Positions 1 to 9,147 are shown, counted from the first letter of the stretch. The stretch is DNA of 64,000 nt from Lysobacter silvisoli (GCF_003382365.1 NZ_QTSU01000001.1:682001-746000), one strand, 5' to 3'. Notes: generated by a model not told the origin, from the sequence alone. Translations and numbers: made by a program.

Positions 1-261
1 GCCAGCCCGCCAACGGCTACGTTCAAGCGCTCCCAGCCTGGCGCCAGCCGTTTCCCGCTCACGCACAGCCGTCTTTTTGCTTCGCTTGAGCGTTGCGTTG
101 CTTCACTCAGCGGTCGCAAGCCTTCCGTGAGGCATGCGAGGCTGCCGCGCAAGGATCCGAGGCCTTGCTGAATGTCTTTTTTACTCATCCTGCGTGTCTC
201 AACGGCCGGCCGACGCAGGCGCTCCACCGATTACGCCGCGGAGGGTGTGCCTCAACTAGGT
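1..261. other. Left-edge stretch without a supported gene
   Basis: No frame here has a recognisable product, a plausible ribosome site or codon use like the neighbours. Short open frames run through it on the plus strand but continue antisense into the next gene. It probably holds the 3' flank of the minus-strand pair that begins at 1748. Confidence 0.5.
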
Positions 262-819
262 TCAGGGGCGCGGGAGATGCGCGGGCGGGGACAGGTCCTC
301 ATCCTCGTCCACCCAAATTATGTTGGGTTCTCCGCTTTGCACGGCGATCTCCGCTTTGCGCAGCAGCTGATCTATCTGGCGTCCGTTGTCGGCATCGGAC
401 AGCACGGACATCAGTCCGGCCTCCAGCGACCGTTTGTCGCGGCAGGTCAATTCTTTGCCCGAGAACTTGAGGCTCACAGGAAAGCCCTCCTGGGCCTCTT
501 TCCACTCGCAAAGCGCCAACTGGCCGTTCGGCACTCCTGCAACGGTCAACACTAGGGCGTCGTAAGGAATTTCAGCGGCGGCCTTTCTAATGCTGGCGCT
601 CATGAGCAGGCTGGCGGTCGCGCCCAACCCAATCGCTTCCAGAGGGGCCGGCAGTATGCGTTTGGTGGCCGTCGCCTTAGACAGGCGCAGCCGCTGTCCG
701 GTGGCTTCCGACAGCTGCTTGCTGGCCTCATGGATGACCAGATTGATCGCAAGGAAGTTGGCGTCGGCTTTTTTGGCGGCAGCCACGCCTGCGTTGAGCG
801 CTTTCAAATAATCGGCCAT
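262..819 (-). CDS. Uncharacterised 185-aa protein, second gene of EEP pair
   Basis: I do not recognise the family. The product is a soluble 185-residue protein with no signal peptide or membrane segment, an alanine- and lysine-rich N-terminal half and an acidic stretch (DEDED) near a proline-rich end. The ATG lies only 2 nt after the stop of the upstream EEP-fold gene, so the two are almost surely co-transcribed. GC is visibly lower than in most of the window, hinting at horizontal gain. The N-terminal half resembles a short helical adaptor, but this is only an impression. Confidence 0.7.
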   Translation of the reverse strand: MADYLKALNAGVAAAKKADANFLAINLVIHEASKQLSEATGQRLRLSKATATKRILPAPLEAIGLGATASLLMSASIRKAAAEIPYDALVLTVAGVPNGQLALCEWKEAQEGFPVSLKFSGKELTCRDKRSLEAGLMSVLSDADNGRQIDQLLRKAEIAVQSGEPNIIWVDEDEDLSPPAHLPRP

Positions 820-821
820 GG

Positions 822-1748
822 TCAGATTCGCTCCAGCGTCGAATAGATCGGCAAGTGGTCAAAGAGGGTCTGGGATTTGGTGAGCTTTCCAGGGAATGTC
901 GGTTTAGGGGTGTAGTCATAAACCTGCCGGGAAATGTTCGCCACGCCCGTATCTTCCTCCCGCAGGTGCCACGGGCCCTCGCCGACGAATTCCGACGAGA
1001 ACATCATTTGATCGAACAGCCACCAGCTTTGCTGTGGCTCATGGCTGGCAGCGTACTGAAACGTACCGTGAAGCGCGTGATTGGTGCTGCTGGCGTCGTA
1101 CGGTTGGCCCGTCAAATGCCGCCAGAACGGGTTGTAAAAGTAGTCTTTGCGCTTGGACGCAAAGGCGTGATCGCGTGTGGCGCATAGCACATTGAACAGA
1201 TTGGTGTCGTAGGGCTCGTCGTTGTAGTCGCCCATAAGCACGAAACGGCCCCAGCCTTCTTGGCGCTTCTGTTCCACGAGATCTCGCAGCGCAGTGGACA
1301 TCTCAATTCGGGAAACATGGTCCTTGGCCCGCTGCATGCGGCTGGGCCAATGCGAGGCGACGATCGAGATCTTCTCTCCGTTTTGCAGCAACACCGCCTG
1401 GATCGCAAAGCCGACCTTGATTTTGCTTTTGGAGCGCATATCGAACGCGGCGAGCTTGCTCGTCAGATCGAATGCCAGCGTGTCGATTTTGTAGAGCAGA
1501 CACATGTCGAACTGAGCCTGGCCGTCCTTGTCTTGGATGGGGACGATCCCGAAACCCTTGGGCCCGAACTCATTGCTCAGCCGCACAATGTCGGCCTCCG
1601 ATACCTCGCACAGCCCGAAGAGGTCGGCCCGGTGCGTTTGGATTAGTCCGTTCACTACCGCCAACGCCGCTTGTTGCTTGTCGCCGGACGCTTTGGGCCC
1701 CTTCCCAGGACTCAGGCCGGCATTCCACCACATCAATCGCAATTCCAT
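822..1748 (-). CDS. Endonuclease/exonuclease/phosphatase (EEP) family protein
   Basis: This 308-residue protein has the DNase I/EEP fold signature: an N-terminal MWWNAG strand, Glu in LCEVSE (about residue 48), a SHW triplet, the catalytic GDYNDEP motif near residue 172 and a terminal DHLPI motif near 295. EEP enzymes cleave phosphodiesters in nucleic acids, lipids or phosphoinositides with Mg2+, and the substrate cannot be told here. There is no signal peptide, so a cytoplasmic role is likely. The ATG at 1748 was chosen because the fold starts directly after it; upstream codons in the same frame look non-coding. It is the first gene of a two-gene unit with the 185-aa protein. Confidence 0.85.
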   Translation of the reverse strand: MELRLMWWNAGLSPGKGPKASGDKQQAALAVVNGLIQTHRADLFGLCEVSEADIVRLSNEFGPKGFGIVPIQDKDGQAQFDMCLLYKIDTLAFDLTSKLAAFDMRSKSKIKVGFAIQAVLLQNGEKISIVASHWPSRMQRAKDHVSRIEMSTALRDLVEQKRQEGWGRFVLMGDYNDEPYDTNLFNVLCATRDHAFASKRKDYFYNPFWRHLTGQPYDASSTNHALHGTFQYAASHEPQQSWWLFDQMMFSSEFVGEGPWHLREEDTGVANISRQVYDYTPKPTFPGKLTKSQTLFDHLPIYSTLERI

Positions 1749-1932
1749 TTGGGCGGCAGATCCTTGGGGGCGATACTCCTCGGAAATGATAAACCGTGTG
1801 TGGCGTTCTGCGGCTCCCTTCCAGTGAGGCTGGTTACAATCGGCGGCACGGCGCCCGCGTCGTTGGGCTGGGGCGGCGACTGGGTCGCGGTCGGGCGCTC
1901 CGGCCGCCGGGCGATTACCACACGAGGGGACC

Positions 1933-3471
1933 ATGCGGACCGTTTTTTTGATGATCTCGGCGACAGCGCTGCTCGCAGTGACGCCCTTGGCCCAAGCAGC
2001 ATCGGTCCCGGCCTTCAAATCCAGCTCGCAGGCCGCGCCAATAACGGACAAAGAACAGCGCGAGCGCGACGCGGCCACGCAGTACGCCGTGCGCCGCGAG
2101 GCGGCGATCGGGCTGGCTCGGACCACGGACGACCGTGGCGGTGCGCGCAAGGCCTTGGCTGCCGTCATAGCGGACCCGCAGTTCGCCGCGCTGCCGCCGG
2201 AGGCGCAACGCGACGTGGTGTCGGCCGCGGCCTGGGTGGAAGCCCGTTCGGGCCGGTACGAAGACGCGGCCGCGTTCTACCGCCGCGCCGTGCAGTTGGA
2301 CCCCAGCGACCCGGACGATTGGCATCGCCTGTCGATAGCCGAGGACATCAACGGTCGACACGACGAAGCTGCGGACGCGTTGCTGCACATATTGAGGCAA
2401 TGGCCGCACCTGACCGATGCGATCTCGGGTGGCCACATGGTGGAGCTTATACGCAACCTGCCGGCGGATTCCGAGCGCCGCTTGCAGTTGACGCAAACGC
2501 TCTACGACGCCAACTGGAAACGCGAGGAGGAAGAAGCCAGCAAGCTATGGCTGGAACTTGCGCTGATGCGCGCGCAGCGCGGCGAACGGGAACAGGCCAG
2601 GGAGGCGGTGGCGCGGGTGGCGTGGCCGTATCCGCTAATGAGCGCGCAGGCAGACCGACGCCTGGACGGCTTGCTACCGGCCGAGCCGGCGTTCGTGGTC
2701 GAGTCCTTGCGCCAACTGATCGACCGTCTGCAGGTGCTATCGCAGGACAACCCGCGCAACCTCTACACGCACAACGCCTGGCTAGAGGCCTTGCTGCATG
2801 CGGGCCGGAACGAAGAAGTGTTGACCGTCAGCGACGGCATCCTGGCCAAGATCGCGGCGCAGACCGAGCGCGAGCCGGCGTACCACGACAGCGACGACGA
2901 GAACTTCACCTTGCTCATCCGGTCGCGAGCCTTGAGCAGGCTAGGGCGACTGGACGAATCCGAGGCCGCGCTCAAGCGCGCGAGCCGGATGACCGAGTAC
3001 GGCGAGCCGAACGTCGGCCAAAAGCTCAGCCTCGCCGCTTGGTACAACGGCCGGCTGCGCCCTGACGACGCCATCGCGTTAGTCAGGGAACTGGCCGTGA
3101 TGGCGGAACCTCCCAGCCTGATTCGCCGGGATGTGGTGCTGATGCAGGCGGCGCTGCTTCAAGGCGAGCAGCGCGAGGCGAAGCAGGTGCTCAAGCGCAT
3201 ACGCGAGCACGCAGACGACGATTCGGACGCACTGATGCGGGCGTTGTTGCGGGCCGACCATACCAGCGAGGCCGCGGCGGTGTTCATCGGCCGCCTGCAG
3301 GACCTGCGTACCCGCTCCGAGGCGCTCTGGGTCGCGCAGCCGACCCTGGAGTCGGAACCTTTGCCGGGCGATACGGTTTTCCGCAAAAATCTGCAGGCCA
3401 TGCTCGAGCGGCCCGATGTGAAGGCCGCCATTGAGGCCGTGGGACGGGTGCAGACTTACCCGCTGTGGTGA
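1933..3471 (+). CDS. Exported TPR-repeat protein
   Basis: The 512-residue product starts with a clear Sec signal peptide (hydrophobic stretch ending ...LAQAA around residue 22). Residues of about 90-130 form a canonical TPR (EARSGRYEDAAAFYRRAVQLDPSDPDDW), and further helix-turn-helix repeats of the LGRLDESEAALKRA type occur near residue 340. It probably acts as a periplasmic scaffold or a glycan-export/cellulose-type assembly subunit. The exact role is unknown. It diverges from the EEP gene across a 184-bp gap that should hold both promoters. Confidence 0.8.
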   Translation: MRTVFLMISATALLAVTPLAQAASVPAFKSSSQAAPITDKEQRERDAATQYAVRREAAIGLARTTDDRGGARKALAAVIADPQFAALPPEAQRDVVSAAAWVEARSGRYEDAAAFYRRAVQLDPSDPDDWHRLSIAEDINGRHDEAADALLHILRQWPHLTDAISGGHMVELIRNLPADSERRLQLTQTLYDANWKREEEEASKLWLELALMRAQRGEREQAREAVARVAWPYPLMSAQADRRLDGLLPAEPAFVVESLRQLIDRLQVLSQDNPRNLYTHNAWLEALLHAGRNEEVLTVSDGILAKIAAQTEREPAYHDSDDENFTLLIRSRALSRLGRLDESEAALKRASRMTEYGEPNVGQKLSLAAWYNGRLRPDDAIALVRELAVMAEPPSLIRRDVVLMQAALLQGEQREAKQVLKRIREHADDDSDALMRALLRADHTSEAAAVFIGRLQDLRTRSEALWVAQPTLESEPLPGDTVFRKNLQAMLERPDVKAAIEAVGRVQTYPLW

Positions 3472-3547
3472 CGGGCTCGATAAGGCTTATCCGGCCTATG
3501 CTATAAGCCCATCAACCGTCTTTATCCCCCAGATTCAAAAGGCAGGC

Positions 3548-4645
3548 ATGGCTCGTTACAAGGACGATCGGGCGCGGCGCCCCAGGCGCCACCGTGTATT
3601 CATGTGGGGCGCGGTCTTCGCGTTCGCGCTGTCGGGTTGCCAGGGCGCGGCGCAGTCGCAGCCTGCGGCCGAGCCCGCGGCTCCGGTTCAGGCCGTACCG
3701 GCCGCCGCACCCGCACCCGCCGCTGCACCCGCTCCCCCCCAAACCCCGCCGCCCCAGGGCAGCCGCAAGTACCGCGATTGCATGACCGCAGCCGCCCAGG
3801 ACGCGCCGGCCCAGGCGCGCTGCCTGGACGAGGAGCTGGCGTATCAACGCCGCACCCTGGATACGCTGTATCAGGAGCGCACGCTCACCCTGGGAGGCGC
3901 GCAGCGACACGCGCTGCAGGTGCAGCAGGCGGCATGGCAGAAAGAAACCGAGCGCCTGTGCGCGGCGGGGAAGGGCGAGCCTGCGGCGGCCGGCGCCGCC
4001 GATCCGGTGTGCCTGCTGCAGCGCATCGCCGCTCGCTTCGATGTGCTGGCCGACGAGGCGCCGGCCCCGGTGGCGGTCGGCGTGCGCGGGACGCCCGATG
4101 TGCAGGGCCGCCTCGACCTGCAATTGGTCGACACCAAGCTGTCCCTGCGATCGGACGGGTGCGGCGGGGTGCGGGCGCTGGTGTGCGACAACGCCCGCTT
4201 GCAGGTGAGCGCGTCGACGTTGGAAGCGCAGACCTTGTCGCTGCCGCAGGTGGTGTTCGCGCCGAAGATGCAGTCCGGCGACTCGGCCTATTGGGGCCCG
4301 CTGTCGTCGGGCTTCGTCCAGCGCTGGTACAGCTTCATCCGGACGGACATCAACGACGACGGGCGCCTGGACCTGATGGTCTGGACCGGTTTCGACGGGT
4401 CTTACGGCGATCCGTCCTACACCTATTACCTGTACGACACGGGCAGCAAGCAACTGGTGGAGAACCGGGCCCTGGCCGAGCTGACGCGCGGGCATACGCT
4501 CTCGCGCATCGCCGACGGCCGGCTGTACCTGTGGTACCGCAGCGGGCCCTGCGAGCGCGGCGAGAAGACCATCGACGCCAGTGGCGCCGCGCCCAAGATC
4601 GCCGAGAGCAAGGATTACAGTACCTGCACTAAAGCCGGCCAGTAA
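3548..4645 (+). CDS. Lipoprotein, probable X-Tfi immunity protein (LprI/DUF1311 plus XAC2610-like)
   Basis: The 365-residue product begins with a basic n-region and a lipobox LSGC, giving a lipidated Cys31. A long Ala/Pro linker follows. Residues of about 80-175 match the LprI/DUF1311 lysozyme-inhibitor pattern: Cys, CLDEELAYQRRTLDTLY, a QQAAWQKE helix, and paired cysteines. The C-terminal half is beta-rich and carries a calcium-loop-like DINDDGRLDL at 267-276. Known X-Tfi proteins are periplasmic lipoproteins encoded beside the effector they block; XAC2610 of Xanthomonas citri inhibits a GH19 effector. The gene lies 74 nt upstream of such an effector. The ATG at 3548 keeps the signal sequence short; in-frame upstream codons overlap the TPR gene. 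Confidence 0.85.
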   Translation: MARYKDDRARRPRRHRVFMWGAVFAFALSGCQGAAQSQPAAEPAAPVQAVPAAAPAPAAAPAPPQTPPPQGSRKYRDCMTAAAQDAPAQARCLDEELAYQRRTLDTLYQERTLTLGGAQRHALQVQQAAWQKETERLCAAGKGEPAAAGAADPVCLLQRIAARFDVLADEAPAPVAVGVRGTPDVQGRLDLQLVDTKLSLRSDGCGGVRALVCDNARLQVSASTLEAQTLSLPQVVFAPKMQSGDSAYWGPLSSGFVQRWYSFIRTDINDDGRLDLMVWTGFDGSYGDPSYTYYLYDTGSKQLVENRALAELTRGHTLSRIADGRLYLWYRSGPCERGEKTIDASGAAPKIAESKDYSTCTKAGQ

Positions 4646-4719
4646 CATCGGCCAGGGGGCGCGCGCCGGCAACGGAGCGCGGTCCGCCAGGAGTTCCAGA
4701 ACACAAGGAGAGAGACGTC

Positions 4720-6348
4720 ATGAGCGACGGATACGGGCCCAGCGCCGCTTCACCGATCAGCCGCGATCAGGCGGTGCGCCTGATCGTGCGCACCTGCATC
4801 GAGGAAGGCATTACCGACCAACGGCAGATCGCCTACGTGCTGGCCACGGCCGAGCACGAGAGCATGAACTTCACCAAGCCCGAGGAAGACTACGGCCGCC
4901 AGCAGGCGGCGCGTTTGGGCTACCAGGGCGGCGAGGAGTATTTCGGCCGCGGTTACGCGCACCTCACGCACCGCGACAACTACCAGCGCCTGGGCGAAGC
5001 CCTGGGGCGCGGCAGCGATCTGGCGGATAACCCCGCGCTGGCGGCCGATCCGGAAGTGGCCTCGCGCGTGCTGGTGCGCGGCATGCGCGACGGCCTGTTC
5101 ACCAACCAGCGCCTGGACCAGTTCATCACCGCCGACAACGCCGATTACACCGGTGCGCGCGCCATCGTCAACGGCAGCGACCGCGCGGCGCACATCGCCG
5201 GGCTGGCGACCGGTTGGGAAGGCCGCGTGGCCGATCTGGTGACCTCGGTGCAGCGCGACGGTGTGGATTTGACCCCGGCGACCCCGGCCGCCACCGACAC
5301 CACCCTGCGGCGCGGCGACGCCAACGCGCGCGCGTTCGAAGCGCAGCAGTACCTGGCCGCGTTGAACGTCACCAACAACGCGGGCCGCGCGATCGCACCG
5401 GACGGCGATTTCGGCCCCTCGACCGAGCAGGCCGTGCGCAACTACCAGCGCACCGCCGGCATCGACCCGCAGACCGGCACCATCGATCAGGCGTTGATGG
5501 ACCGCATGCGCGGCGAAGTGCTGCAGGCCGATCCGAATTTCCGCCTGAAGAGCATCACCGACCTCTACGGCCCCTTGAACGACCGCGTTCTGAACACCGG
5601 CGACCGCGGCGACCCCGTGGCCGACCTGCAAGGGCAGCTGCGCGGGCTGGGCTACCGCGACAACGACGGCCTGCTGGACGTGACCCGCCGCTACGACGCC
5701 AATACGCTGGCGGCGGTGCGCCGGTTCCAGCGCGACGAGAACATCGAGCCGGCCAACGGCATCGCCGACGAACGCACCCGCGACGCGATCAACGCGCGCG
5801 CGGTGGAGCGCGGCCTGCCCGAGGCGGCCGAAGCCGTGCGCCGGCGCAATGAAGCCGCCGCCGTGCCCGCGCAGCAGGCTCCGGCGCCGCAGACGCCCGC
5901 CGCCGATCCGCCGGTGACCGCGCCGGCCGATCAGCGCCAGGGCGCGCTGCAACCCACCGGCGGCAGCAGCACCTACGCCTCGCTGTTCCCGCAGGTGCTG
6001 GGCCAGGTGCACGGCGCCGAGCGCGAGCGCGGCATTCCGGCCGGCACCCACAGCCAGAACCTGGCCGGCGTGCTGACCGTGGCCAGCCTGCGCGTGGACA
6101 TCAACCCCGACCGGGTGGAACTGAACAACGACGGCTCGCGTGCGCGCGCGGTCGAGGTCAGCCGGGTCAACGATCATCCGGCCTTCAACCGCAGCACCGA
6201 GGCGGTGCACACCGCCGCGGCGGTGAACGTGCCGCAGCAGCAGAGCGCAGCCGAAGGCGAGCGCGTGGTGGCCGAGCGCGAGCTGGCCCAGCGCACCGCC
6301 ACGCAGACCCAAACCCAGACCCAGGGCACCGGGATGCGGATGGGCTGA
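4720..6348 (+). CDS. Probable X-Tfe type IV secretion effector: GH19 lysozyme, PG-binding domains, XVIPCD
   Basis: The 542-residue protein has three parts. Residues 15-165 are a GH19 chitinase/lysozyme-type domain with ATAEHES (likely catalytic Glu47) and the GRGYAHLTHRDNY motif. Two peptidoglycan-binding-1 domains follow at about 195-260 and 288-357 (DGDFGPSTEQAVRNYQ; YDANTLAAVRRFQ). After a Pro/Ala linker, residues of about 415-515 match the XVIPCD signal of Xanthomonadales type IV effectors: VELNNDGSRARAVEV (466-480) and NDHPAFNRST (484-493), then a Gln/Thr-rich tail. There is no Sec signal, as expected for direct injection. An AAGGAG site precedes the ATG. The layout matches X. citri XAC2609. 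The protein would digest peptidoglycan in a rival's periplasm. Confidence 0.88.
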   Translation: MSDGYGPSAASPISRDQAVRLIVRTCIEEGITDQRQIAYVLATAEHESMNFTKPEEDYGRQQAARLGYQGGEEYFGRGYAHLTHRDNYQRLGEALGRGSDLADNPALAADPEVASRVLVRGMRDGLFTNQRLDQFITADNADYTGARAIVNGSDRAAHIAGLATGWEGRVADLVTSVQRDGVDLTPATPAATDTTLRRGDANARAFEAQQYLAALNVTNNAGRAIAPDGDFGPSTEQAVRNYQRTAGIDPQTGTIDQALMDRMRGEVLQADPNFRLKSITDLYGPLNDRVLNTGDRGDPVADLQGQLRGLGYRDNDGLLDVTRRYDANTLAAVRRFQRDENIEPANGIADERTRDAINARAVERGLPEAAEAVRRRNEAAAVPAQQAPAPQTPAADPPVTAPADQRQGALQPTGGSSTYASLFPQVLGQVHGAERERGIPAGTHSQNLAGVLTVASLRVDINPDRVELNNDGSRARAVEVSRVNDHPAFNRSTEAVHTAAAVNVPQQQSAAEGERVVAERELAQRTATQTQTQTQGTGMRMG

Positions 6349-6427
6349 GCGCGGCCGGCGCGCTACCGGGGTGACGCCGATGGCGTCGCCCTGGGACAAT
6401 GGCGCTCCCCCCGAATCCGCCGCCTCC

Positions 6428-7318
6428 ATGCTGTTCTTGCGAGTCGCCCTGATTTCGCTGCTGATCGTGCTCAGCACCGTGCTGCACGTGGTGCCGCTGC
6501 TGCTGACCGCGCTGATCAAGGCCCTGCTGCCGTTCAAGCGCCTGCGCCTGGCCTGCAACACCGTGCTGACCGGCATCGCCGAGAGCTGGATCGGCGTGAA
6601 CAGCGGCCTATGGGACCGTTTCACCCGCACGCGCATGCACGTGCGCGAGGAGGCAGCGCCCGCGCTGGATGGCCATTACCTGGTGCTGGCCAACCACCAG
6701 AGCTGGGTCGATATCCTGGTGCTGCAGAAGCTGTTCAACCGCCGCGCGCCGTTCATGCGTTTCTTCCTGAAGCAGGAACTGTTCTGGGTGCCGCTGCTGG
6801 GGCTGGCCTGGTGGGCGCTGGATTTCCCGTTCATGCGCCGCTACACGCCCAAGCAGATCGCCAAGCGCCCCGAACTGGGCGGCCGCGACATCGAGGCCAC
6901 CCGCCGCGCCTGCGAGAAGTTCCGCGAGATCCCCGTGTCGATCATGAATTTCGTCGAGGGCACGCGCTACACCGCGGACAAGCACGCCGCGCAGGGCTCG
7001 CCGTACCGCCACCTGCTCAAGCCCAAGTCCGGCGGCGTGGCCTTCGTGCTCGATGCCATGGGCGCGGGCCTGGACGCGATCCTGGACGTGACCATCGCCT
7101 ACCCGGGCGGCGCGCCCTCGCTGCTGGACCTGATCGCCGACCGCATCCCCGAGGTGCGCGTGCGCGTGCGCCAGCGCGCCATCCCCGCCGAACTGCTGCG
7201 CGGCGACTACCAGAACGACCCCGAATTCCGCACGCGCTTCCAGCAGTGGATGAACGCCTTGTGGAGCGAGAAGGATGCGGACATGGCGGGGTTGCTGGCG
7301 GATACGGCGCAATCCTAG
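6428..7318 (+). CDS. Acyltransferase, 1-acyl-glycerol-3-phosphate type (PlsC-like)
   Basis: The protein has an N-terminal membrane segment (residues of about 3-28) and the acyltransferase blocks NHQSWVD (NHxxxxD, catalytic His/Asp) and FVEGTRY (FPEGTR-like, phosphate binding). It resembles the YihG/YiiJ-type inner-membrane acyltransferases that make phosphatidic acid or remodel lysophospholipids. At 296 residues it is a usual length. An in-frame alternative start lies at 6371, but the ATG at 6428 places the hydrophobic helix at the N-terminus. Its stop codon overlaps that of the convergent gene in the tetranucleotide CTAG. Confidence 0.87.
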   Translation: MLFLRVALISLLIVLSTVLHVVPLLLTALIKALLPFKRLRLACNTVLTGIAESWIGVNSGLWDRFTRTRMHVREEAAPALDGHYLVLANHQSWVDILVLQKLFNRRAPFMRFFLKQELFWVPLLGLAWWALDFPFMRRYTPKQIAKRPELGGRDIEATRRACEKFREIPVSIMNFVEGTRYTADKHAAQGSPYRHLLKPKSGGVAFVLDAMGAGLDAILDVTIAYPGGAPSLLDLIADRIPEVRVRVRQRAIPAELLRGDYQNDPEFRTRFQQWMNALWSEKDADMAGLLADTAQS

Positions 7319-7998
7319 TGTGTGGCTGGCGTGCGCCGATCGCGGCGTAGCGCACAAGCGCCCAGCAGGCAGAACCAAACCCCGTGCGCCCCGACGACGG
7401 CGGTCATCCCCGCCACATCCAGCGTCAGCACGCCACCTGCATACGCCGCTACGCACAGCGCGCCGGCGACGATGCCGTAGGCGCCGCACAGCCGCGCGAG
7501 GCGACCGGGCCCGTGGATCAGCCTGGCCGACCACAACAGGATCGCGAGCGATATGAAGACGGTGCCGAAGCCGGCCAGCGCCTGATTCGCCGAGTAGGCC
7601 AACAGCACAGGCGGCAATGCCTCTTGCGCCGACGACACCGCAGGCAGGGCCCGGCCCAGATACGCGCCGGTGACGAAACCGCTGACCAGCGCCGCACCCA
7701 GCATCGCGCCCGCGCCGATCGCGTACAGGCGCGCCGCCAACCAGACCCAGCCGCTGGCCGGCCACAAGCGGGTGAGGTAGGCCAGCGACAGCCATTGCGC
7801 GACGACGAAGCCGATCATCGCCAGGTGCACATGCAGGCTGAGCGACGAAATCGCGGCCAGGCTATGCAAGCGTGCCTGCGCATCCGTGCCTTCGGCGGCG
7901 GGATGGAAGGCCATCGTCAAGGCGCTCAAGGCGCCGGCGGCGATCAGCACGAAGGCGGGCAGGCGGGTGTGGCAACGGGGCGGCGTGCCGGCGTTCAT
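7315..7998 (-). CDS. Integral membrane protein, unknown function
   Basis: The 227-residue product has about six hydrophobic helices and no catalytic motif that I recognise; conserved His in HLAMIGF and many Gly/Ala pairs are seen. It could belong to a DUF-type redox or cytochrome-like membrane family, but this is not shown. The start at 7998 is preceded by a GGAG-like site. It diverges from the TetR gene at 8101 across 102 bp, so regulation by that TetR protein is plausible. Confidence 0.75.
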   Translation of the reverse strand: MNAGTPPRCHTRLPAFVLIAAGALSALTMAFHPAAEGTDAQARLHSLAAISSLSLHVHLAMIGFVVAQWLSLAYLTRLWPASGWVWLAARLYAIGAGAMLGAALVSGFVTGAYLGRALPAVSSAQEALPPVLLAYSANQALAGFGTVFISLAILLWSARLIHGPGRLARLCGAYGIVAGALCVAAYAGGVLTLDVAGMTAVVGAHGVWFCLLGACALRRDRRTPATH

Positions 7999-8100
7999 CG
8001 GGCTCTCCTGGGCGCGTGATCGCACGCTAGCGCCGGCCCGGCGGGAGTTTCCGGACAATCCGGCCCCACTGTCCGCCGCGCTTCGTGGGAGGATTCGGCC

Positions 8101-8688
8101 ATGACCCAGGCCGATCCCAACGAAGACCCGCGCCGGCGCCGCACCCGCCAGGACCTGCTGGCGGCGTTCTTCTCGCTGGTGCTCAGCCGCCGCTACCACG
8201 AGATCCGCGTGGCCGACGTGCTGGAGCGCTCGGGCGTGGGCCGTTCGACCTTTTACGAGCACTTCGGCAACAAGGACGCGCTGCTCTCGGCCAGCTTGGA
8301 GGGGCCGTTCCAGATTCTGGCCGGCCTGGTCCGAACGGATGCCGACGCGCAGCGCGTGCAGGCGATCCTGGAGCACTTTTGGCAGAACCGCGCGCTGGCC
8401 CGCAGCCTGTTCCAGGGCGCGGCCTTGCGCATCGTCCGCCGCACCCTGGTCGAACACGTCGAAGCCGCGCTCAGTCGCGATCAACGCAGCCGGCTGCGCA
8501 TCCCCGTACGCCTGGCCGCCAGTTCCCTGGCCGACGGTCTGTTCTCGCCGATCGTTGCCTGGCTGTCCGGCGAGGCGAAGTGCAGCGCGCAAGACCTGGC
8601 CCTGGCGCTGCAACTGTGCGTGGCCGCCTCGGCGCGCGCCTTGCAGGCCGGCCATGCCACCCACTCGAATTCCGGTGACGCCCCATGA
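8101..8688 (+). CDS. TetR-family transcriptional regulator
   Basis: Residues of about 15-65 form the TetR HTH: RQDLLAAFFSLVLSRRYHEIRVADVLERSGVGRSTFYEHFGNKDAL shows the usual helix pattern and the YEHFxxKDxL end. The C-terminal ligand domain is alanine-rich and unassigned. The gene overlaps the following VOC gene by 4 nt (ATGA) and diverges from a membrane protein gene, both likely targets. Confidence 0.9.
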   Translation: MTQADPNEDPRRRRTRQDLLAAFFSLVLSRRYHEIRVADVLERSGVGRSTFYEHFGNKDALLSASLEGPFQILAGLVRTDADAQRVQAILEHFWQNRALARSLFQGAALRIVRRTLVEHVEAALSRDQRSRLRIPVRLAASSLADGLFSPIVAWLSGEAKCSAQDLALALQLCVAASARALQAGHATHSNSGDAP

Positions 8689-9047
8689 AGATGCAACGCC
8701 TGGTGCCCATGCTGCCGGTCGGCCACATGCCGACCAGCGTGGACTTCTACCGCAAGCTCGGCTTCGAGGTGGAAAACCGCAACGACGCCTGGCGCTGGGC
8801 CATGCTGGTGATGGACGACTGCCGGGTGATGGTGGACGAGTCGATCAACCAGCCGCCGGACGCGCCGCGCACCGGCGTGCTCTACCTGTATCCCGACGAC
8901 ATCTTCGCCTACCACCGCGAAGTGCGCCGGCGCGGCCTGGACCTGCCGCCGATCTCGCATCCGTTTTACGGTATGAGCGAATTCCGCATCGAGGATCCGG
9001 ATGGGAATCGGTTGTGGATCGGGCAGAAGACGGATGAGGTGCCTTAA
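8685..9047 (+). CDS. VOC-family protein (glyoxalase/bleomycin-resistance fold)
   Basis: The 120-residue product has paired beta-alpha-beta-beta-beta units with MLPVGHMPTSVDFYRKLGF at the start and FRIEDPDGNRLWIGQK at the end, typical of VOC proteins. The metal ligands are incomplete by eye, so it may bind rather than convert its ligand. The ATGA overlap with the TetR gene indicates translational coupling. Confidence 0.88.
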   Translation: MKMQRLVPMLPVGHMPTSVDFYRKLGFEVENRNDAWRWAMLVMDDCRVMVDESINQPPDAPRTGVLYLYPDDIFAYHREVRRRGLDLPPISHPFYGMSEFRIEDPDGNRLWIGQKTDEVP

Positions 9048-9147
9048 CGTTTGGTGGTCAAGGCTGCGCCTCGATGCGGTTTCTTCAAGATCGAGATCGA
9101 TCGACCCAAGAAGGCGGTGACAGGGGCGGCTGCATCGGCCTTGGCCG

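Noticed and set aside
1671-3065. Overlapping plus-strand frame in the EEP/TPR region
   Set aside because: Arg/Gly/Ala-rich shadow of the TPR gene; the real frame has a signal peptide and repeats.
4750-6636. Long open frame (over 600 codons) on the minus strand opposite the GH19 effector gene
   Set aside because: It is a GC-skew shadow: strongly His/Arg/Gly-biased, no domain, and the plus strand carries an intact multi-domain protein.
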